Origin: Leptospira broomii serovar Hurstbridge str. 5399
GTDB taxonomy: Bacteria; Spirochaetota; Leptospiria; Leptospirales; Leptospiraceae
DNA length: 64,000 nt
Direction of reading: 5' to 3'
Assembly (NCBI RefSeq): GCF_000243715.2
Contig: NZ_AHMO02000011.1
Location: 62,001 to 126,000, forward strand
The notes under the pieces were generated by a model. The model was given only the letters and a program-made list of their open reading frames with translations. It was not told the DNA's origin and did no database searches. The position numbers and the translations under genes are program-made. Positions 45,942 through 56,657 of this stretch are shown in pieces; within the stretch, counting starts at the first letter, position 1, and each line of letters begins with the position of its first letter.

Positions 45942-48487
45942 TTCGACTCCACTTCAACTTCTTTTTCAACGGACAAAAGAGAAGTGGATAGTTCGGATAA
46001 GAGTACTGTCGGATCTATTATTATGATGGTTTCGCCGGAAAGAATTCCGCTTCCGATTATTCCTTTTTCACTGTCTTCGCTTTTTGTGAACGAAGGAATT
46101 TCGTCGATGACGTTATGAATTTCATTAACGACAAGGCCTTTTTTTATTCCGTTGATTCGAAAGAGAATCATGACGTTTCCTGTCTGTGATTCGGCCTTTG
46201 ATAGATTGAAGTAATTTTCCAATCGGCATAGTTCCACGACTTCTTCGCGGTACTGAATGATTTCCCTATCTAGGATTCGTTCGGTCTTTTTCGGATCGAA
46301 TATTTCTAGCCTTTGCACATCCTTGCTATCGATTCCGAAAAGTTGTTTTTGTACGGTGAACAATAAATAATGTTTTTGTAAATTTATATTGCCGATAGAA
46401 TCGGATGTTCGATCCTCAATCAAGGAGCTTTGTAACTTAAGGAATTTTGCGATACCCGAAATATCCAGAATCAGTGCTAGGTTTCCGTCACCTAGGATCG
46501 CCGCCCCGGTATATAAGTTCAGTACGGACAAGGCTCTAGATAACGGCTTTACTACTATTTCTTCGGGGTTTTCTATCTCCGTAATAAGTAATCCGAAAGA
46601 GTGCCTTTCGGTATGGACAGCTACTATATATTTGTTTTTTAATGTATCGTCTTTCGAAATGTCTAACATCTCGTCTAGATTGATAATCGGTAATAAATGA
46701 CCGCGCAGGAGATAGACCTGTTTATTCTCGACGTTAGAGACTGCCTTAGGATCTAGAAGCAATAGTTCGGTGATATTTTGCTGAGGAATCGCAAAGAGCA
46801 TATTGCCCGCCCTAACCATCTGGCAATTGAGAATGGAAAGAGTTTGCGGTATTGTCGCCGTGATTGTAGTTCCGGAGCCGGTCACGGATGAAATTGCGAC
46901 AGATCCACCCGCCTTCTGAAAGTTCATCTTAACGACGTCCATTCCGACCCCTCGACCGGAAGTGGAGGAAACCGTTTCCGAGGTGCTGAAACCGGGAACA
47001 AAGACTAATTCGGCGAGTTCGACTTCCGTTTTACGATGTATTTCATCGATCGTTAATAAACCTTTCTCGATCGCCTTTTCGCGAATGCGATCATAGTTAA
47101 ATCCTCTTCCATCGTCTCGGACTTGTAGAATAACGTTACCGCCTCTTAAAGCTGCCGAAATATAGATCCGTCCTTTTCTAGGCTTGCCTGCCTTACTCCT
47201 TTCCTCCTGAGATTCCAAGCCATGATCCGCCGAATTACGAATCATATGGGTAATCGGATCCGAGATCGTATCTATAATCGTTTTATCCAATTCGACGTCG
47301 CCGCCGTCCAGATGCAGTTCGATCTCCTTATTGGTCGTCCTTTCCAGATCGTGAATAAGCCTGGGAATTTTTTTAAAGAACGTCTCGAGCCTTTGTAGCC
47401 GAGTTCTCATGATACTTTCTTGCGAAAGCGTGATCAATTGACTTAGATTCCTTACCGTAGAGAGCAGAGAATGCTCCTGGATCGCTTCCATTTTTTGTAA
47501 TAATTGGTTTCGGACTATAATGGTCTCTCCGGCTAAATTAATCAGATGATCTAAAAGATTTAAAGGAATTCTTAAATAGTTATCAGAGAGTTCCGTCTGC
47601 GGTTTTACTCCATTTGCCTCGATATCTCCGGACCCGACCGATTTTGAATACGCTTCCTTAATCACAGCGCGCTTGCCTTCTTCCGACCTCTGAAAAATAA
47701 TTTGGACGGATTGTACGAAACCTAAATGAGAACATTCTTCGCTGATTTCGGTTTGCGTCGATCGACTCAAAAGAACAAGATAATCTATTTCTTGAATTCC
47801 GTTACCGTTTTGCTCTGTTCGGGATTGTTCGAGCAGATTCGATTGCAACACTAGGGCTTTACCTTCCAAAGATTGAAACGATCTACCTTCATCGCGCAAA
47901 GCTAACGTTTGATCATTAAACGTATTGAATCGAACTACATAGAGTGATAAATTTTCTAGTTTTGCCCGCTCTAAATATTTCTTGGGAATTATTACTTTAG
48001 CTCTTTGGTTTACACGAGGGGAAATATTGGAATCGCCGATAGCTGAATTCTTCGGGAAAAATCCCCAAACCTCTTTCTGCGCCGAATTCGAATCGGATAA
48101 TTCGGAATCTATTCGGGAAATTATTTGCTCTTCGTTTCTATTTTTATACAGGTCAACATTGCTCAGTAGCAGCCTAAGTTCATCCAGACATTCTAATATG
48201 AGCGAAACTTCATATTCCCCGGGAGGGGCATTGGATTTTCTCCATTGATTCAATAAATTTTCTAACGAGTGCGAAAGTGAGGAAATAGCGGGGAACTCAA
48301 ATATTCCGGAATTGCCTTTGATCGTATGTATCGCTCGAAATAGCGTATTGACATACTCTGGATTAAATTCCATTTTCAAAGAAAGGGCGGTTTCTTCCGC
48401 CGAATCGAGTAAATCCGCCGATTCGGCGAGGAAATCATGCAATAACGCTTTTAAATCAACTTCCACGTAGTCCCCCTTATGACTCAT
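45938..48487 (-). CDS. cheA: Chemotaxis histidine kinase CheA with an extra CheW-like domain
   Basis: 849 aa from ATG 48487, but no ribosome site precedes it; a GTG at 48466 has AAGGGGG five bases upstream and may be the true start (842 aa). P1 HPt domain with H54 in AIHTIKGNSG. A P2-like region (about 160-285). P3 dimer helices (about 300-380). P4 ATPase with N-box HMIRNSADHG (414-423), DDGRGF and GRGVGMD. P5 CheW-like domain (about 550-685). A further CheW-like domain follows (about 702-835), which most CheA proteins lack. First gene of the operon; a promoter lies upstream. Confidence 0.93.
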   Translation of the reverse strand: MSHKGDYVEVDLKALLHDFLAESADLLDSAEETALSLKMEFNPEYVNTLFRAIHTIKGNSGIFEFPAISSLSHSLENLLNQWRKSNAPPGEYEVSLILECLDELRLLLSNVDLYKNRNEEQIISRIDSELSDSNSAQKEVWGFFPKNSAIGDSNISPRVNQRAKVIIPKKYLERAKLENLSLYVVRFNTFNDQTLALRDEGRSFQSLEGKALVLQSNLLEQSRTEQNGNGIQEIDYLVLLSRSTQTEISEECSHLGFVQSVQIIFQRSEEGKRAVIKEAYSKSVGSGDIEANGVKPQTELSDNYLRIPLNLLDHLINLAGETIIVRNQLLQKMEAIQEHSLLSTVRNLSQLITLSQESIMRTRLQRLETFFKKIPRLIHDLERTTNKEIELHLDGGDVELDKTIIDTISDPITHMIRNSADHGLESQEERSKAGKPRKGRIYISAALRGGNVILQVRDDGRGFNYDRIREKAIEKGLLTIDEIHRKTEVELAELVFVPGFSTSETVSSTSGRGVGMDVVKMNFQKAGGSVAISSVTGSGTTITATIPQTLSILNCQMVRAGNMLFAIPQQNITELLLLDPKAVSNVENKQVYLLRGHLLPIINLDEMLDISKDDTLKNKYIVAVHTERHSFGLLITEIENPEEIVVKPLSRALSVLNLYTGAAILGDGNLALILDISGIAKFLKLQSSLIEDRTSDSIGNINLQKHYLLFTVQKQLFGIDSKDVQRLEIFDPKKTERILDREIIQYREEVVELCRLENYFNLSKAESQTGNVMILFRINGIKKGLVVNEIHNVIDEIPSFTKSEDSEKGIIGSGILSGETIIIIDPTVLLSELSTSLLSVEKEVEVESK

Positions 48488-48825
48488 TTGATATAATCAC
48501 AATATTTTAAATTCCATTACGCAATATGGAGAATATTGAAATTATATAGCAGTATATTATCATTTACGAAAATTTAACATATTTAATGAAATATTGTCAA
48601 CAGTTAGGCTAATAAATCTGATTATATTTTTATCAGTGGCTCCGATGGGACATATTCGGCTGAATTTTCTAGGACGGCAGGGATCAATTAATCTTTTCTA
48701 ATTATTTATTCTCAAACTCTATACCCTTTGGAAGAGTTTTGTCTAAAAATTATTGCCATTATGGCACTTTTAGCCTTGAGTGAACGTCGATCTGGATAAT
48801 AGATTTAGTGTGTTATAAATAAATC
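48488..48825. other. AT-rich intergenic region upstream of cheA
   Basis: About 340 bases, strongly AT-rich compared with its flanks. It contains the cheA promoter (48572-48600) and a nested inverted repeat CAATATT...AATATTG around CCAT/ATGG (about 48500-48539) between promoter and cheA. I see no convincing open reading frame. A regulatory leader is plausible; no small RNA can be proved. Confidence 0.4.
48572..48600 (-). promoter_or_regulatory. Sigma-70-type promoter of the chemotaxis operon
   Basis: Minus strand perfect TTGACA (48595-48600), 17-base spacer, TTAAAT (48572-48577). It lies about 85 bases upstream of the annotated cheA start. Confidence 0.55.
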
Positions 48826-48874
48826 AAAAGGGGCTCCTTTGCTTCCGTGGGCAACGAGCAAAGGAACCCCTTTT
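48826..48874. terminator. Strong bidirectional terminator after the carboxylase operon
   Basis: A 17-position stem with one mismatch: AAAAGGGGCTCCTTTGC (48826-48842) and its complement (48858-48874). A run of six T follows on the plus strand and four T on the minus strand. It lies 21 bases past the carboxylase stop. Confidence 0.85.
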
Positions 48875-48895
48875 TTAAGTGATTCTAAAGTAAGA

Positions 48896-51640
48896 TCAGA
48901 GCAAAGAGAGAGTCACTTTATTCTTTCTTTCTTGTATTTCTTGAGGGGTTTCGACTTTTAAGACTTCATCCGGAACGATCTTGAAGATCGTTTGACCTTT
49001 TTGGATGATTTTCCCGTCGCTATCTTGAAGAATTATTTCCTTAATCGTGCCGGAGAACGGAGCAGTGATCTTATTGAACATCTTCATAACTTCTACGATA
49101 AAGAGAGATTGCCCTACTTTAAAGTGATCTCCCTCCTTGATCATCGGAGGAAGATCCGGAGATTCTTTCGAATAAAACATTCCGCCCATAGGAGACACGA
49201 TTTCATCCGAACTTGCTTTTGGCGGAGGGGCAAGAACTTTGATAAGCGCGTCTCTAGTTTCCGCCTTTTTAAATTCATCCGGGATGACCGGTTCCATATT
49301 TTCGTCCATCGTCAGAGTATAGAAACGGGATTGATTCCCGATATTCGGAATGAGTTTCAGAAGTTCTAAACCGATTTGAAATCCTTTATGCGCGGCGACC
49401 GACTTGGCCCATAGCGTTTCATCGAATCCCGCTTGGGGCTTAGATGACACGAAGAATTCTTCCCAGCGATTGGAGTCCGCCTTTGTTCCCGTCCTTTTTT
49501 CAAGTTCCGAATAGAATGCCAGACCTGCTTTCAAAATCTCATCGTCGTGATCCCAGATCTTTTCGGACGGCGACTGATGAGGTTCACCTTCCATATTCAA
49601 ATAAGTATAAAGGTCGGAAAGAACGTATAGCGGGTTTCGCAACCAGATCACGTTTCCTTTTTCGAGTTTCCAGGAAAAATCCAAATGGTATCCTAAAAAT
49701 CCCGCCAATAGATGAGCATCCGAGAGTAAATCGCCAACCGGACGAGTGAGAAGGGTTAGTTTTCTAGAGAGGGTTTTCTTGCCGTCAGCGGGAACGGAAG
49801 CCAGCAATTTTTTCCAAGCGACTTCCAAGTCAACGTCCTTTGATAGTTCTTCCAGCGCACCTACCGCCGCTAGATAGGAAATCATAAAAGCTGTGGAAGG
49901 TTTGAACATTGCGTCCTTACCTAGAATCCAATTGATCAAACCGTAATGAACGATCAGATTTGTCTGTAAATCCTGCCCTCTAAGTTCCGTCCTGCGAAGA
50001 ATATTTGCTAATCTGCGTAAGTTATCTTCACGATCCGTCCCGTACGTTATCAACAAGGCGATATTCGAATCATAGGCACCGGCTACACGGTAATGAACGA
50101 ATAAGCCGGTGTCGGGATTGCGTACCGAAATTCCCTGATCGTCTCGAATTTCCTCAGGCAATGGTTTGGACCAATTAAGGATAATTCCGCCTGCGTGAGG
50201 TTGAATCGCTTTATTCGTGGCATTGATACGTACTTCCGCTCCGGAAATATTTCTGACGGTGCGTTCCGGCTTAGGCAATCTCTTTCCATGCAAGGAGATT
50301 AATGCCATAGCTTCGATCAAACTATCTACTACGAAGAATTCGGCATTATTTTCAGGATTGAAGAACTTCAAGGTGTAAGCCATCTCGGTGACTCTATGTT
50401 CCACTTGAATTCTAGTATTCATTTCCATGAAAAAGTGATTTGTGCCCTCTACGATCAGCTCGAACGTGGAAACGCTATTGAGTTTGACAGCTTCACCAAA
50501 ACGTTCCGACTGTTCTTCCATCTCTTTCAGAACTTTCAAATCCGCCTTGAGAATCTCCGCTTTTTTCGGAGATTTTTTTTCGGCGGCTGCGATCTCTTTC
50601 TGCAATAGCTCCTGAGTGAGAGAGATTTCGAGCAGCTTCTGTTCGTGCATTTGAACCGAGCAATCTCTTCCGCCTAACGCCACACACCAATGACCGTTCC
50701 CGATCAATTGGATTTCATTATGACGGGTTTTCTCGATATTTAATTCGATCAAAAAGTTCCGATTCGATCCTGGCGCAGTTACTTTCGATTCGGATAAAAT
50801 TTCTTGAACTGCAGATTTGACTTCGTCAGGTTTAGCAACGACTCGCTGCCCCTTACCCCCGCCACCGCCTACGTATTTAAAACGGATTCGATTAGAAGGG
50901 TATTTTTCCCATATCTTAGAACATTCGATTTCGGCCTGTGCTTGCAATTCCGCAATGGTTACTAATTCTACGATTTTATCATAACCTAGATATAATAAAG
51001 CTTCCGCATTTTCTTCGGGAGATTTGGACGAATCGAACGAAAAAGAAATTCCCTTTTGTTTTGCCAACGCTTCCAAGGCGCTTGCATCTTTTGCTTTTTT
51101 TAGAAGGCAGGTCGCTGAAATCGTATCGACTCCAGGAGTTACTGATACGTTTAATTTTCTAGCGAGCTTCTTAGCCTCGTCTTTAGAACCCGCTTGATGC
51201 GCTACGTGAGCGGAAGGTCCCATGAAAATAATACCGTTCGTTTCGATTGCTTCTATGAATTCGGCGTCTTCCGCCATAAAGCCGTATCCGGCGAATATAT
51301 GAGTGTATTGGTTATCTTTCGCGATCGAAATAATTTGTTTTATGCGTGCCGCTTTCTCCTCAGCCCCGCTTCCCATATAGTCAGGGACCCGATGGATATT
51401 GGAAGGGAATCGGAACCCTCTTAATTCCGGAGCCAAAGACATCGGATAAACGACCGAGTCTTTTTCGGATAAAAGAATCCCATATTCGCGGATTCCAATC
51501 AGATCGAAAATCTCCATTGCTTCCTTCCGCACAGGACCTCGGCATACGATCAAACATTTGATCGACTCGAGTGTGAATGAGCGGATCCAAGGGGAAGATG
51601 ATTCGTGAAATTTAATACGTCTATTTTGATAGTCGATCAT
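48896..51640 (-). CDS. Acyl-CoA carboxylase alpha subunit: biotin carboxylase plus biotin carrier
   Basis: 914 aa. Biotin carboxylase part: VAHQAGSKDEAKKLARKLNV (about 143-162), ATP-grasp glycine loop KYVGGGGGKGQRV (about 255-267), EMNTRIQVEHRVTEM (about 413-427). A long middle region of about 330 residues follows, then a C-terminal biotinyl domain with the biotin lysine in VEVMKMFNK (about 853-861). It carboxylates its own biotin with bicarbonate and ATP, for transfer by the adjacent beta subunit. Longer than usual alpha subunits (about 600-700 aa). Acetyl-CoA or propionyl-CoA could be the substrate; the sequence does not decide. Confidence 0.88.
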   Translation of the reverse strand: MIDYQNRRIKFHESSSPWIRSFTLESIKCLIVCRGPVRKEAMEIFDLIGIREYGILLSEKDSVVYPMSLAPELRGFRFPSNIHRVPDYMGSGAEEKAARIKQIISIAKDNQYTHIFAGYGFMAEDAEFIEAIETNGIIFMGPSAHVAHQAGSKDEAKKLARKLNVSVTPGVDTISATCLLKKAKDASALEALAKQKGISFSFDSSKSPEENAEALLYLGYDKIVELVTIAELQAQAEIECSKIWEKYPSNRIRFKYVGGGGGKGQRVVAKPDEVKSAVQEILSESKVTAPGSNRNFLIELNIEKTRHNEIQLIGNGHWCVALGGRDCSVQMHEQKLLEISLTQELLQKEIAAAEKKSPKKAEILKADLKVLKEMEEQSERFGEAVKLNSVSTFELIVEGTNHFFMEMNTRIQVEHRVTEMAYTLKFFNPENNAEFFVVDSLIEAMALISLHGKRLPKPERTVRNISGAEVRINATNKAIQPHAGGIILNWSKPLPEEIRDDQGISVRNPDTGLFVHYRVAGAYDSNIALLITYGTDREDNLRRLANILRRTELRGQDLQTNLIVHYGLINWILGKDAMFKPSTAFMISYLAAVGALEELSKDVDLEVAWKKLLASVPADGKKTLSRKLTLLTRPVGDLLSDAHLLAGFLGYHLDFSWKLEKGNVIWLRNPLYVLSDLYTYLNMEGEPHQSPSEKIWDHDDEILKAGLAFYSELEKRTGTKADSNRWEEFFVSSKPQAGFDETLWAKSVAAHKGFQIGLELLKLIPNIGNQSRFYTLTMDENMEPVIPDEFKKAETRDALIKVLAPPPKASSDEIVSPMGGMFYSKESPDLPPMIKEGDHFKVGQSLFIVEVMKMFNKITAPFSGTIKEIILQDSDGKIIQKGQTIFKIVPDEVLKVETPQEIQERKNKVTLSLL

Positions 51641-51646
51641 CGGTTC

Positions 51647-53302
51647 CTATTCGAACTCCCTTTGTGGCCCGGACATCGGGGCTGGTTTATAGTGGCGAAC
51701 TAGATAGTCTAGATTTTGAAATAAAATGCTTCTCGTGGTTCCGGGTAAAACGATACGGGAGACGGAACCTAGAGACAATGCTTCTTTAGGATTCATGAGT
51801 TCCTTCTCATACTGCTGTGATAAAACTTGGAATTTTTTATCGCGGATGGCCGATGCTTCTTTTTCGGGGGTGCCTTTTTTTATATTCTCTTGGAATTCCT
51901 TGTGAATGGCGGCCATCTCGTCTTTATAAACGTAATCCTTCCCTGCGGGACCCATGACAGCAATTCTGGCGGTAGGTAACGCAAAAACCATACTTGCTCC
52001 GGTATGGTATGAATTGAAGGAAGCATACGCGCCCCCGAAGGCATTTCGGATAATCAATGTCAATCGAGGTGTGCGCAGATCGATAATGGAATCCAGAAGC
52101 TTCCGTCCTTCTAAAACGATTCCGTGATGCTCCTGTTCTTTTCCCGGTAAGAAACCGGTCGTATCCTCTAAGAATATTACGGGAATATTATATACATTAC
52201 AAAAGCGTATAAATCGAGTTCCTTTTCTGGCGGCGCCGATGTCGATTTGACCGGATGATACTGCCGAATTATTCGCGACGAAGCCGACGACGTGACCTCC
52301 GATTCTTCCGAACGCGGTGATCAGGTTTCTGGAACGTTGCGGTTGAATTTCGAAGTATTGTCCATGATCGCAGATATTTTGAATATAAAGGGTGATATCG
52401 AAAGGGGTGTTCATTCCTGTCGGAGAATTGAACGTTTTTCGAAATAGGATTTCTTCTTCGTAAATAAAACGGTCCGTCGGATCCGAGGTGGGATGAAATG
52501 GCGCAAAGCTATGGTTATTGTCCGGCAGATAAGATAAAAGGCGAAGGGAAGTACGTAAAGAACCGAGTTCGTCACTAGTCACCAGATCGACAACCCCGCT
52601 CTGACCATGCACTTTCGGTCCGCCCAGATCATCCGCGGAAATATCTTCTCCCAACACCGATTTTACCACTCCGGGACCGGTAAGGCCAAAGAATGTATTC
52701 TCGGATTGAATCATAAATGACCCTTGGCGAGGGAGATAAGATCCTCCCCCGGCATTAAATCCGAACATGAGCATGATACTCGGAACTACGCCGCTAATTT
52801 TCCGCAGCGCAGTAAATGCTTCGGAGTATCCGTCTAGTCCTCCGACTCCCGCCGGAACGTAAGCACCTGCAGAATCGTTCATTCCGATTAAAGGAATGCC
52901 GTGTTCGCCTGCCGTATAGATTAATCTCGCTAATTTGCTACCGTTAGTAGCATCCATTGAACCGGCGCGAAGAGTAAAATCATGACCGTAAACCGCCACG
53001 TCTCTTCCGTTAATATTAAGAATCCCTGTAACGAGAGAAGCTCCGTCTAAATTCTTTCCCCAGTTTTGGTAAAGTATATTAGGCTCCGATTCGGTTAGGA
53101 CCTTGATCCTTTCCCAAACGGTCATTCTCGATTTAGAGTGTTGTACTAGAATTCGATCAGTGCCGCCTCCCTGAAGAGGTTTTTCTAGCAACTCCCTGCC
53201 CATGGCATTGGCATCTTCGTAAATGCCCTTAGGAGATGATTCGACATCCGTTCCTGATTTGTTCTGGAAGGGATTTTCCATGGAGTAGGTTGGTTCCGAC
53301 AT
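51647..53302 (-). CDS. Acyl-CoA carboxylase beta subunit (carboxyltransferase)
   Basis: 551 aa, normal for the family. Crotonase-fold carboxyltransferase halves with [17 protein letters not shown] (about 105-121), [16 protein letters not shown] (about 206-221), [25 protein letters not shown] (about 331-344), [20 protein letters not shown] (about 377-396) and [10 protein letters not shown]. It transfers the carboxyl from biotin to acyl-CoA. The ribosome site AGGA precedes the ATG. It is upstream of the alpha gene with six bases between, so the two form one operon. Confidence 0.92.
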   Translation of the reverse strand: MSEPTYSMENPFQNKSGTDVESSPKGIYEDANAMGRELLEKPLQGGGTDRILVQHSKSRMTVWERIKVLTESEPNILYQNWGKNLDGASLVTGILNINGRDVAVYGHDFTLRAGSMDATNGSKLARLIYTAGEHGIPLIGMNDSAGAYVPAGVGGLDGYSEAFTALRKISGVVPSIMLMFGFNAGGGSYLPRQGSFMIQSENTFFGLTGPGVVKSVLGEDISADDLGGPKVHGQSGVVDLVTSDELGSLRTSLRLLSYLPDNNHSFAPFHPTSDPTDRFIYEEEILFRKTFNSPTGMNTPFDITLYIQNICDHGQYFEIQPQRSRNLITAFGRIGGHVVGFVANNSAVSSGQIDIGAARKGTRFIRFCNVYNIPVIFLEDTTGFLPGKEQEHHGIVLEGRKLLDSIIDLRTPRLTLIIRNAFGGAYASFNSYHTGASMVFALPTARIAVMGPAGKDYVYKDEMAAIHKEFQENIKKGTPEKEASAIRDKKFQVLSQQYEKELMNPKEALSLGSVSRIVLPGTTRSILFQNLDYLVRHYKPAPMSGPQREFE

Positions 53303-53448
53303 ACTTGGTCCTGTCCGTTAGGAAATAAAAAGGCGATCCCAAAACCGACTAAAACATTCCTGCCGCTTATTAAAGAAGGTCGGTTATGAGGCTTTGAGAG
53401 TGCCGGTACACAGTTTTTCTAGAAAGGCCTGAGAGGAAAGCGGAAAAT

Positions 53449-53495
53449 AAAGGAAAGAACTCCTACGTGCTCGGTAAGCACTGCGTTGTTCCTTT
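53449..53495 (-). terminator. Probable terminator after the STAS gene
   Basis: Nested inverted repeats: outer AAAGGAA / TTCCTTT and inner GTGCT / AGCAC with loop CGGTA. On the minus strand a TTTATTTT run follows. It is about 40 bases past the STAS stop and ahead of the carboxylase operon. Confidence 0.5.
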
Positions 53496-53536
53496 TAGAT
53501 CCTTTAATTTTGAAGTGAGACGAGCTAAGTATCGGG

Positions 53537-53866
53537 TTATTGTAAGGATGAATCCACCGTATCGTAGATTTTGAAAAGGGAATCCATATCGATAATTTCG
53601 AAAACTTTGCGAACTGCGGGTCTCAAGGCGGCCAATTTAAGCTGAATTTCCCTTTCTTTGCAAACGCGAAGAGAAGCGACAATGACTCTTAACCCTGCGG
53701 AAGAAACGAATTCAACATTCGACATATCGAGAACGATATTCGATTCTTTGGCTTTATTAATATGCTCCATAAACGCTTGTTCGATCTTATGGGTGTTATG
53801 GACATCCATATTCCCGATCAGATGGACGACCCGCGAATTCCCTTTTATTTCTACCGTAAGCTCCAT
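53537..53866 (-). CDS. STAS-domain anti-sigma-factor-antagonist-like protein
   Basis: 109 aa from ATG 53866 with GGAAAG upstream; a longer frame from 53914 would overlap the upstream gene by 32 bases and adds no conserved sequence. Single STAS domain of the SpoIIAA type, with VVHLIGNMDVHNTHKIEQAF and the phospho-serine loop VEFVSSAGLRVIVAS. It would be switched by phosphorylation from an ATPase kinase and dephosphorylation by a PP2C phosphatase, both present as domains of the upstream 921-aa protein. The target partner (sigma factor or other) is not visible here. Confidence 0.88.
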   Translation of the reverse strand: MELTVEIKGNSRVVHLIGNMDVHNTHKIEQAFMEHINKAKESNIVLDMSNVEFVSSAGLRVIVASLRVCKEREIQLKLAALRPAVRKVFEIIDMDSLFKIYDTVDSSLQ

Positions 53867-53882
53867 TCTTTCCAACCGCCGT

Positions 53883-56648
53883 TTAGCGAAAGTTTTTTCT
53901 GAGAGTAAGAACATTCCTACCCTCTTCGATTCGGTAATCGACCGAATCCATCAATTTTTCAATCAGGTAAACCCCAAAACCGCCTTTCCTTTTTCCGGAA
54001 AGGTTTTCCTCGATGGACGGATCCTTAACCCGAGTTCGATCGAAACCCGTGCCGGAATCTGTCAGGACGATCGTGATAGAATCCTCAGTGAAGCGTATTT
54101 TACAATCGAATTTCGGATTCCTTAGAAGGGTATCCTTATATCCGTGCATTACTATATTTGTTCCGGCTTCGTCGCAAGCAAGTAGGATATCGTCGCGGAA
54201 AGCCTCGTCCAAATTGCGAACTTTGATGGTGTCGTAAATGAATTCCCTAAATACCGGAATTTGCGCCGTATTTGCGTCAAAGGTCCTATAAAATTGATAA
54301 TCGTTGTTGAATTTCAAAACAAGAACGGTAAAATCGTCGAACGGTTCTTTTGATCCGGAAAATTTGCGGATCTCCTCATATAATTCTTCTACGATCTTTT
54401 GAGAAGATAAATGTCTTCGGCTGCGAATTTCTTCGATCATCCGTTCCAATCCGAACTCGAATCCCTGAGCGTCCTTCTCTTCCACTGCCCCGTCCGTGTA
54501 CAGGACGACGATATCTCCCGGTTTTACCCTAAAATTGCCTCCTCGGTATTTTGCCGTGGGAATAACTCCCAGCGGAGGACCCTGCCCCTTAATCAATTCG
54601 TAAGATCCGTCCTCTTTGATCCATACTTGGTCGTTGTGACCAGCGGATGCATATTCGACCGTAAAGATGGACGGGTTATAATGAATGAAAAACGCGGTTA
54701 CGAACATTCCGAAATGAGAATCCTCGAAAATAAGTTCATTCCCTTGGCGCAAAATTTCTTCGGGGGTTAAATCGTGATTTCTGGCCAGCGTTCGAATGAT
54801 CGAAGAACTCATCGCCATGAATAAGGCTGCAGGTAAACTCTTTCCCGACACATCGGCCACTAAAAAAGAATATTGTCCGTCGCTGTATTGATAGTAGTCG
54901 TAAAAATCTCCCGACACGTCTTTTGCAGGAACGGAAAGGATCCCCAGATCGAAGTTGGAGAGGAATACTTTTTCGGATGGAAGAATGTTCTGTTGGATTT
55001 TTCTAGTGATATCGATTTCTTGTTGAATGACTTTCTTAGCCAGCATTTCGTTCCTAAGTCGAAATGCCTCGAACCCCTTCGTCACCTGAGAAGCCATTGT
55101 TTGTAAAAGTTTGAAATCGGAATCCCGATAAGAAAGCTTGTCCCTCCGATCCGCGACCGTCAAAGCTCCGTAAGGTTCTCCGCTAGACAAGAATAACGGA
55201 ACGATAATATAGGAGCCTCGTAAATAGGTCCGATCCAGCGAGTGAGGAAAAGGATGATCCAGAATATCCCGTTTCAGGATGGGCAGTCCTTCTTTTATGC
55301 TGGAATGAATCTGAGAGCCTTCAATCGTCGTTTCGGGAATTCGATCGATTCGTTCGGTTTCTCCGTCGAAATAAGCACAATTGATGTATCCGTCTTTAGT
55401 GAGACTATAAACAAATGTACCCGAGATGGACGCATCCAATTCTCGATTTACTAGCCTAATCGTTTTTCGAACCAAACTTAAACGGTTTCGAGATTGAGTT
55501 ACAGCATGAGAAAGTTCGAATAAAGATTCAAGCTCGGATACTTTTTTTCGCAAGTCTCTGTTAGCAAGTTCTAGATTCTGCAACAGCCCGGTTTTTTGAA
55601 TCGCAAGAGCCGATGTCCCCGAAAAGCTTAAGAACAATTCCAAATCTTCGTCGTTAAAAGATTCCCGGTCGACCGTATTGATCGCTTCAATAACGCCGAT
55701 CACCTCGTCGTTTGCGACTAGAGGGGCCGCCATTATATTTCGAGTCGTAAATTGTGAGGCGCGATCCACTTCTTTATAAACTCGATCGTCGTTTTGAGCG
55801 TCATTAATGATCATCGGCTTACTTTCGCGTACGACCATACCTGCGATGCCCTTGCCGATCGGTACTTTCATTTTAGTAACGGCCTCGCTCTTTTCGCCCA
55901 AAACTGTATGAAAATATAGATATTCTTTCGTTTCATCCAATAGTAAAACGCTGCAAGCTTCCGTACGAAATACGGTCTTGGAGGAGAGCATAATCGCTTC
56001 TAACAGTTGAGAGAGATCCAGAGAAGAATTGATCAGCCCCGAAACTCGGATCACTTCGGTTAGTAGAAAATCGAATCTTTCGGATTGCCGCTTGGCTTGT
56101 GCTGCCTCTAGCACTAATTGAGTAGTCGCTAGTAAGGATAGAGTTACTAGAGAAGAATCTCCTGAAACATAGGATTCTTTTAGGAGTCTTCCGATCGTTT
56201 TGCACGTCGTTCGCAATAATTCAAAATCGGTCTTTGCAAATCGATCCGCAGTTTGCATTCCTCTAAGAACCAAGACCGCGTAAACTGCGCCTTTTGGAAG
56301 GGATGATCCTGTTTCATCGATTTTTAATTTGCAGATAATGATCGGGGAATTCGAGTGATGCTTTGTCCAGGGAGGAATCTTTCCTCTCTCAAGTAATAGA
56401 TCTTTTCCGGATGCGGAAAATGCCCAATCTCCCGCTTCTACTAATTCTTTCGTGGATTCTCCTGAAACTAGTCTAAGTTCTCCGGGATTTACTTTAGAAA
56501 ATACCGCTCCTGCTTCCGCGTGAGTCAAGCTCATTGATTCACGCAAAAAGCTGTCGAAAATCGCGGAGACTCCTTCCCCTTCCTCTAAAGAGAGGGAGCC
56601 GTCGGGACGGCTGCGAAGCAGAGTCTCCTGTTTCTTAATCTGGGTCAA
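53883..56648 (-). CDS. GAF-SpoIIE phosphatase-HATPase signalling protein
   Basis: 921 aa cytoplasmic regulator. Two to three GAF-like regions in the first ~530 residues (clear one at about 215-365: [18 protein letters not shown]...GKGIAGMVV; a second at about 395-530), a coiled-coil, then a PP2C SpoIIE-type phosphatase (about 555-770) with [34 protein letters not shown] and FDDFTVLVL, and a C-terminal anti-sigma-type HATPase (about 785-920) with [12 protein letters not shown] and DSGTGFD. This puts the phosphatase and kinase of a partner switch in one chain, beside the STAS substrate. The ligand sensed is unknown. Confidence 0.9.
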   Translation of the reverse strand: MTQIKKQETLLRSRPDGSLSLEEGEGVSAIFDSFLRESMSLTHAEAGAVFSKVNPGELRLVSGESTKELVEAGDWAFSASGKDLLLERGKIPPWTKHHSNSPIIICKLKIDETGSSLPKGAVYAVLVLRGMQTADRFAKTDFELLRTTCKTIGRLLKESYVSGDSSLVTLSLLATTQLVLEAAQAKRQSERFDFLLTEVIRVSGLINSSLDLSQLLEAIMLSSKTVFRTEACSVLLLDETKEYLYFHTVLGEKSEAVTKMKVPIGKGIAGMVVRESKPMIINDAQNDDRVYKEVDRASQFTTRNIMAAPLVANDEVIGVIEAINTVDRESFNDEDLELFLSFSGTSALAIQKTGLLQNLELANRDLRKKVSELESLFELSHAVTQSRNRLSLVRKTIRLVNRELDASISGTFVYSLTKDGYINCAYFDGETERIDRIPETTIEGSQIHSSIKEGLPILKRDILDHPFPHSLDRTYLRGSYIIVPLFLSSGEPYGALTVADRRDKLSYRDSDFKLLQTMASQVTKGFEAFRLRNEMLAKKVIQQEIDITRKIQQNILPSEKVFLSNFDLGILSVPAKDVSGDFYDYYQYSDGQYSFLVADVSGKSLPAALFMAMSSSIIRTLARNHDLTPEEILRQGNELIFEDSHFGMFVTAFFIHYNPSIFTVEYASAGHNDQVWIKEDGSYELIKGQGPPLGVIPTAKYRGGNFRVKPGDIVVLYTDGAVEEKDAQGFEFGLERMIEEIRSRRHLSSQKIVEELYEEIRKFSGSKEPFDDFTVLVLKFNNDYQFYRTFDANTAQIPVFREFIYDTIKVRNLDEAFRDDILLACDEAGTNIVMHGYKDTLLRNPKFDCKIRFTEDSITIVLTDSGTGFDRTRVKDPSIEENLSGKRKGGFGVYLIEKLMDSVDYRIEEGRNVLTLRKNFR

Positions 56649-56657
56649 TGGTGAAAT

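Noticed and set aside
48601..48825. Possible small RNA in the AT-rich region before cheA
   Set aside because: No promoter-terminator pair of suitable spacing on the plus strand could be defined; the nearby strong stem is explained as the carboxylase terminator.
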